The notes beneath the pieces were generated by a model that worked only from the letters and a program-made list of their open reading frames with translations, was not told the origin of the DNA and made no database searches. Positions 5,348 through 5,837 of a stretch of 5,837 bases of DNA are shown in pieces. Source of the stretch: RHKX01 sp964641695 (GTDB lineage Bacteria; Actinomycetota; Thermoleophilia; Solirubrobacterales; 70-9); the NCBI GenBank assembly GCA_964641695.1, contig CAZXKG010000140.1:1-5837 (forward strand), given 5' to 3'. Position 1 is the stretch's first letter. Every line of letters begins with the position of its first letter. The translations under genes were made by a program, and so were the position numbers.

Positions 5348-5837
5348 TCAGTCGGTCGCGCCGGTCAGCCAGTCGCGGCCGGCTTCCTCGATGGTTCGGC
5401 GCAGTCCGTCGCCCAGCTCGACGGAGGGTTCCCAGTCGAGGATCTCCTTGGCGAGGGAGATGTCGGGCTGACGCACCTGCGGGTCGTCGATCGGCAGCGC
5501 CTCGAAGACGATCTCGGACTTCGCACCGGTGACCTCGATCACGGTCTTGGCGAGCTCGAGCAGCGTGTACTCGGTCGGGTTGCCGATGTTGACGGGTCGG
5601 TGGTAGCCGGATTCCATCAGCGCGATCAGCCCCCGGGTCATGTCGTCGACGTAGCAGAAGCTTCGTGTCTGCGACCCGTCGCCGAAGACGGTCAGCGGCT
5701 TGTCCTGGAGGGCCTGGCGCAGGAACGTCGGGATCGCTCGCCCGTCGTGCGGCCTCATCCGCGGGCCGTGGACGTTGAAGATCCTCACGATCGCCGTGTC
5801 CACGCCCTGCTGGCGGTGGTAGGCCATCGTCAGCGCC
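5348..5837 (-). CDS. UDP-glucuronate decarboxylase-like SDR enzyme, C-terminal part, truncated by window edge
   Basis: Enzymes of this extended SDR family oxidise and decarboxylate UDP-glucuronate with NAD+ to give UDP-xylose in the cytosol. Only the last 162 codons are present; the Rossmann GxxGxxG and the catalytic Tyr-x3-Lys lie outside the window. The visible part matches the UXS pattern closely: VDTAIVRIFNVHGPRMRPHD, then GRAIPTFLRQAL, PLTVFGDGSQTRSFCYVDD, NIGNPTEYTLLELA, SEIVFEALPIDDPQVRQPDI, LDWEP, and a terminal LRRTIEE. The GDGSQTRSFCYVDD and DDPQxRxPDI blocks are characteristic for UXS, but related dTDP-glucose 4,6-dehydratases or 4-epimerases share much of this pattern, so the product is likely rather than certain. 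The stop at 5350-5348 is 53 bp before the first glycosyltransferase gene on the same strand. It would supply the activated sugar for the transferases that follow. Confidence 0.88.
   Translation of the reverse strand, partial: ALTMAYHRQQGVDTAIVRIFNVHGPRMRPHDGRAIPTFLRQALQDKPLTVFGDGSQTRSFCYVDDMTRGLIALMESGYHRPVNIGNPTEYTLLELAKTVIEVTGAKSEIVFEALPIDDPQVRQPDISLAKEILDWEPSVELGDGLRRTIEEAGRDWLTGATD

Noticed and set aside
3972..5471. Plus-strand open frame of 499 codons antisense to the first GT4 gene
   Set aside because: It has no domain pattern and its composition is typical of a GC-driven shadow; the opposite strand has complete GT-B motifs.

Overview
This 5.8 kb window is GC-rich and all five or six recognisable genes lie on the minus strand, so it should be read from right to left. 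High GC, many GTG starts, tight 4-bp stop/start overlaps, and a start codon with a promoter -10 box just in front of it (leaderless style) suggest a high-GC actinobacterium, possibly of the Thermoleophilia/Solirubrobacterales type. That placement is inference from composition and gene style only.

Layout in the direction of transcription. (1) 5837-5348: the C-terminal part of a UDP-glucuronate decarboxylase-like SDR enzyme, with its N-terminus outside the window. (2) 5294-4077: a GT-B family 4 glycosyltransferase whose start region carries a 26-bp tandem duplication. (3) 4080-2794: a second, more divergent GT4-type glycosyltransferase, joined by a GTGA overlap. (4) 2797-1553: an integral-membrane acyltransferase-3 (OafA-type), joined by an ATGA overlap. 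(5) 1581-640: a TylF/MycF-type SAM-dependent sugar O-methyltransferase that overlaps gene 4 by 29 bp if its first ATG is used. Together these look like one operon for a surface or secreted glycan: making UDP-xylose (or a related UDP-sugar), transferring sugars, then O-acylation and O-methylation.

(6) 639-414 is a 226-bp spacer with two near-identical tandem repeats of 81 and 82 bp and a decayed third fragment. Each full unit contains a strong GC hairpin. (7) 413-1: the N-terminal 137 codons of the catalytic subunit of methylmalonyl-CoA mutase, running off the left edge. It belongs to central propionyl-CoA metabolism, so the repeat spacer marks the border between a glycan cassette and a core metabolic gene.

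The gene families are all known and I see no new enzyme system. The points most worth a second look are the hairpin-bearing tandem repeats, the duplicated translation start of the first GT4 gene, and the apparently leaderless promoter of the mutase.
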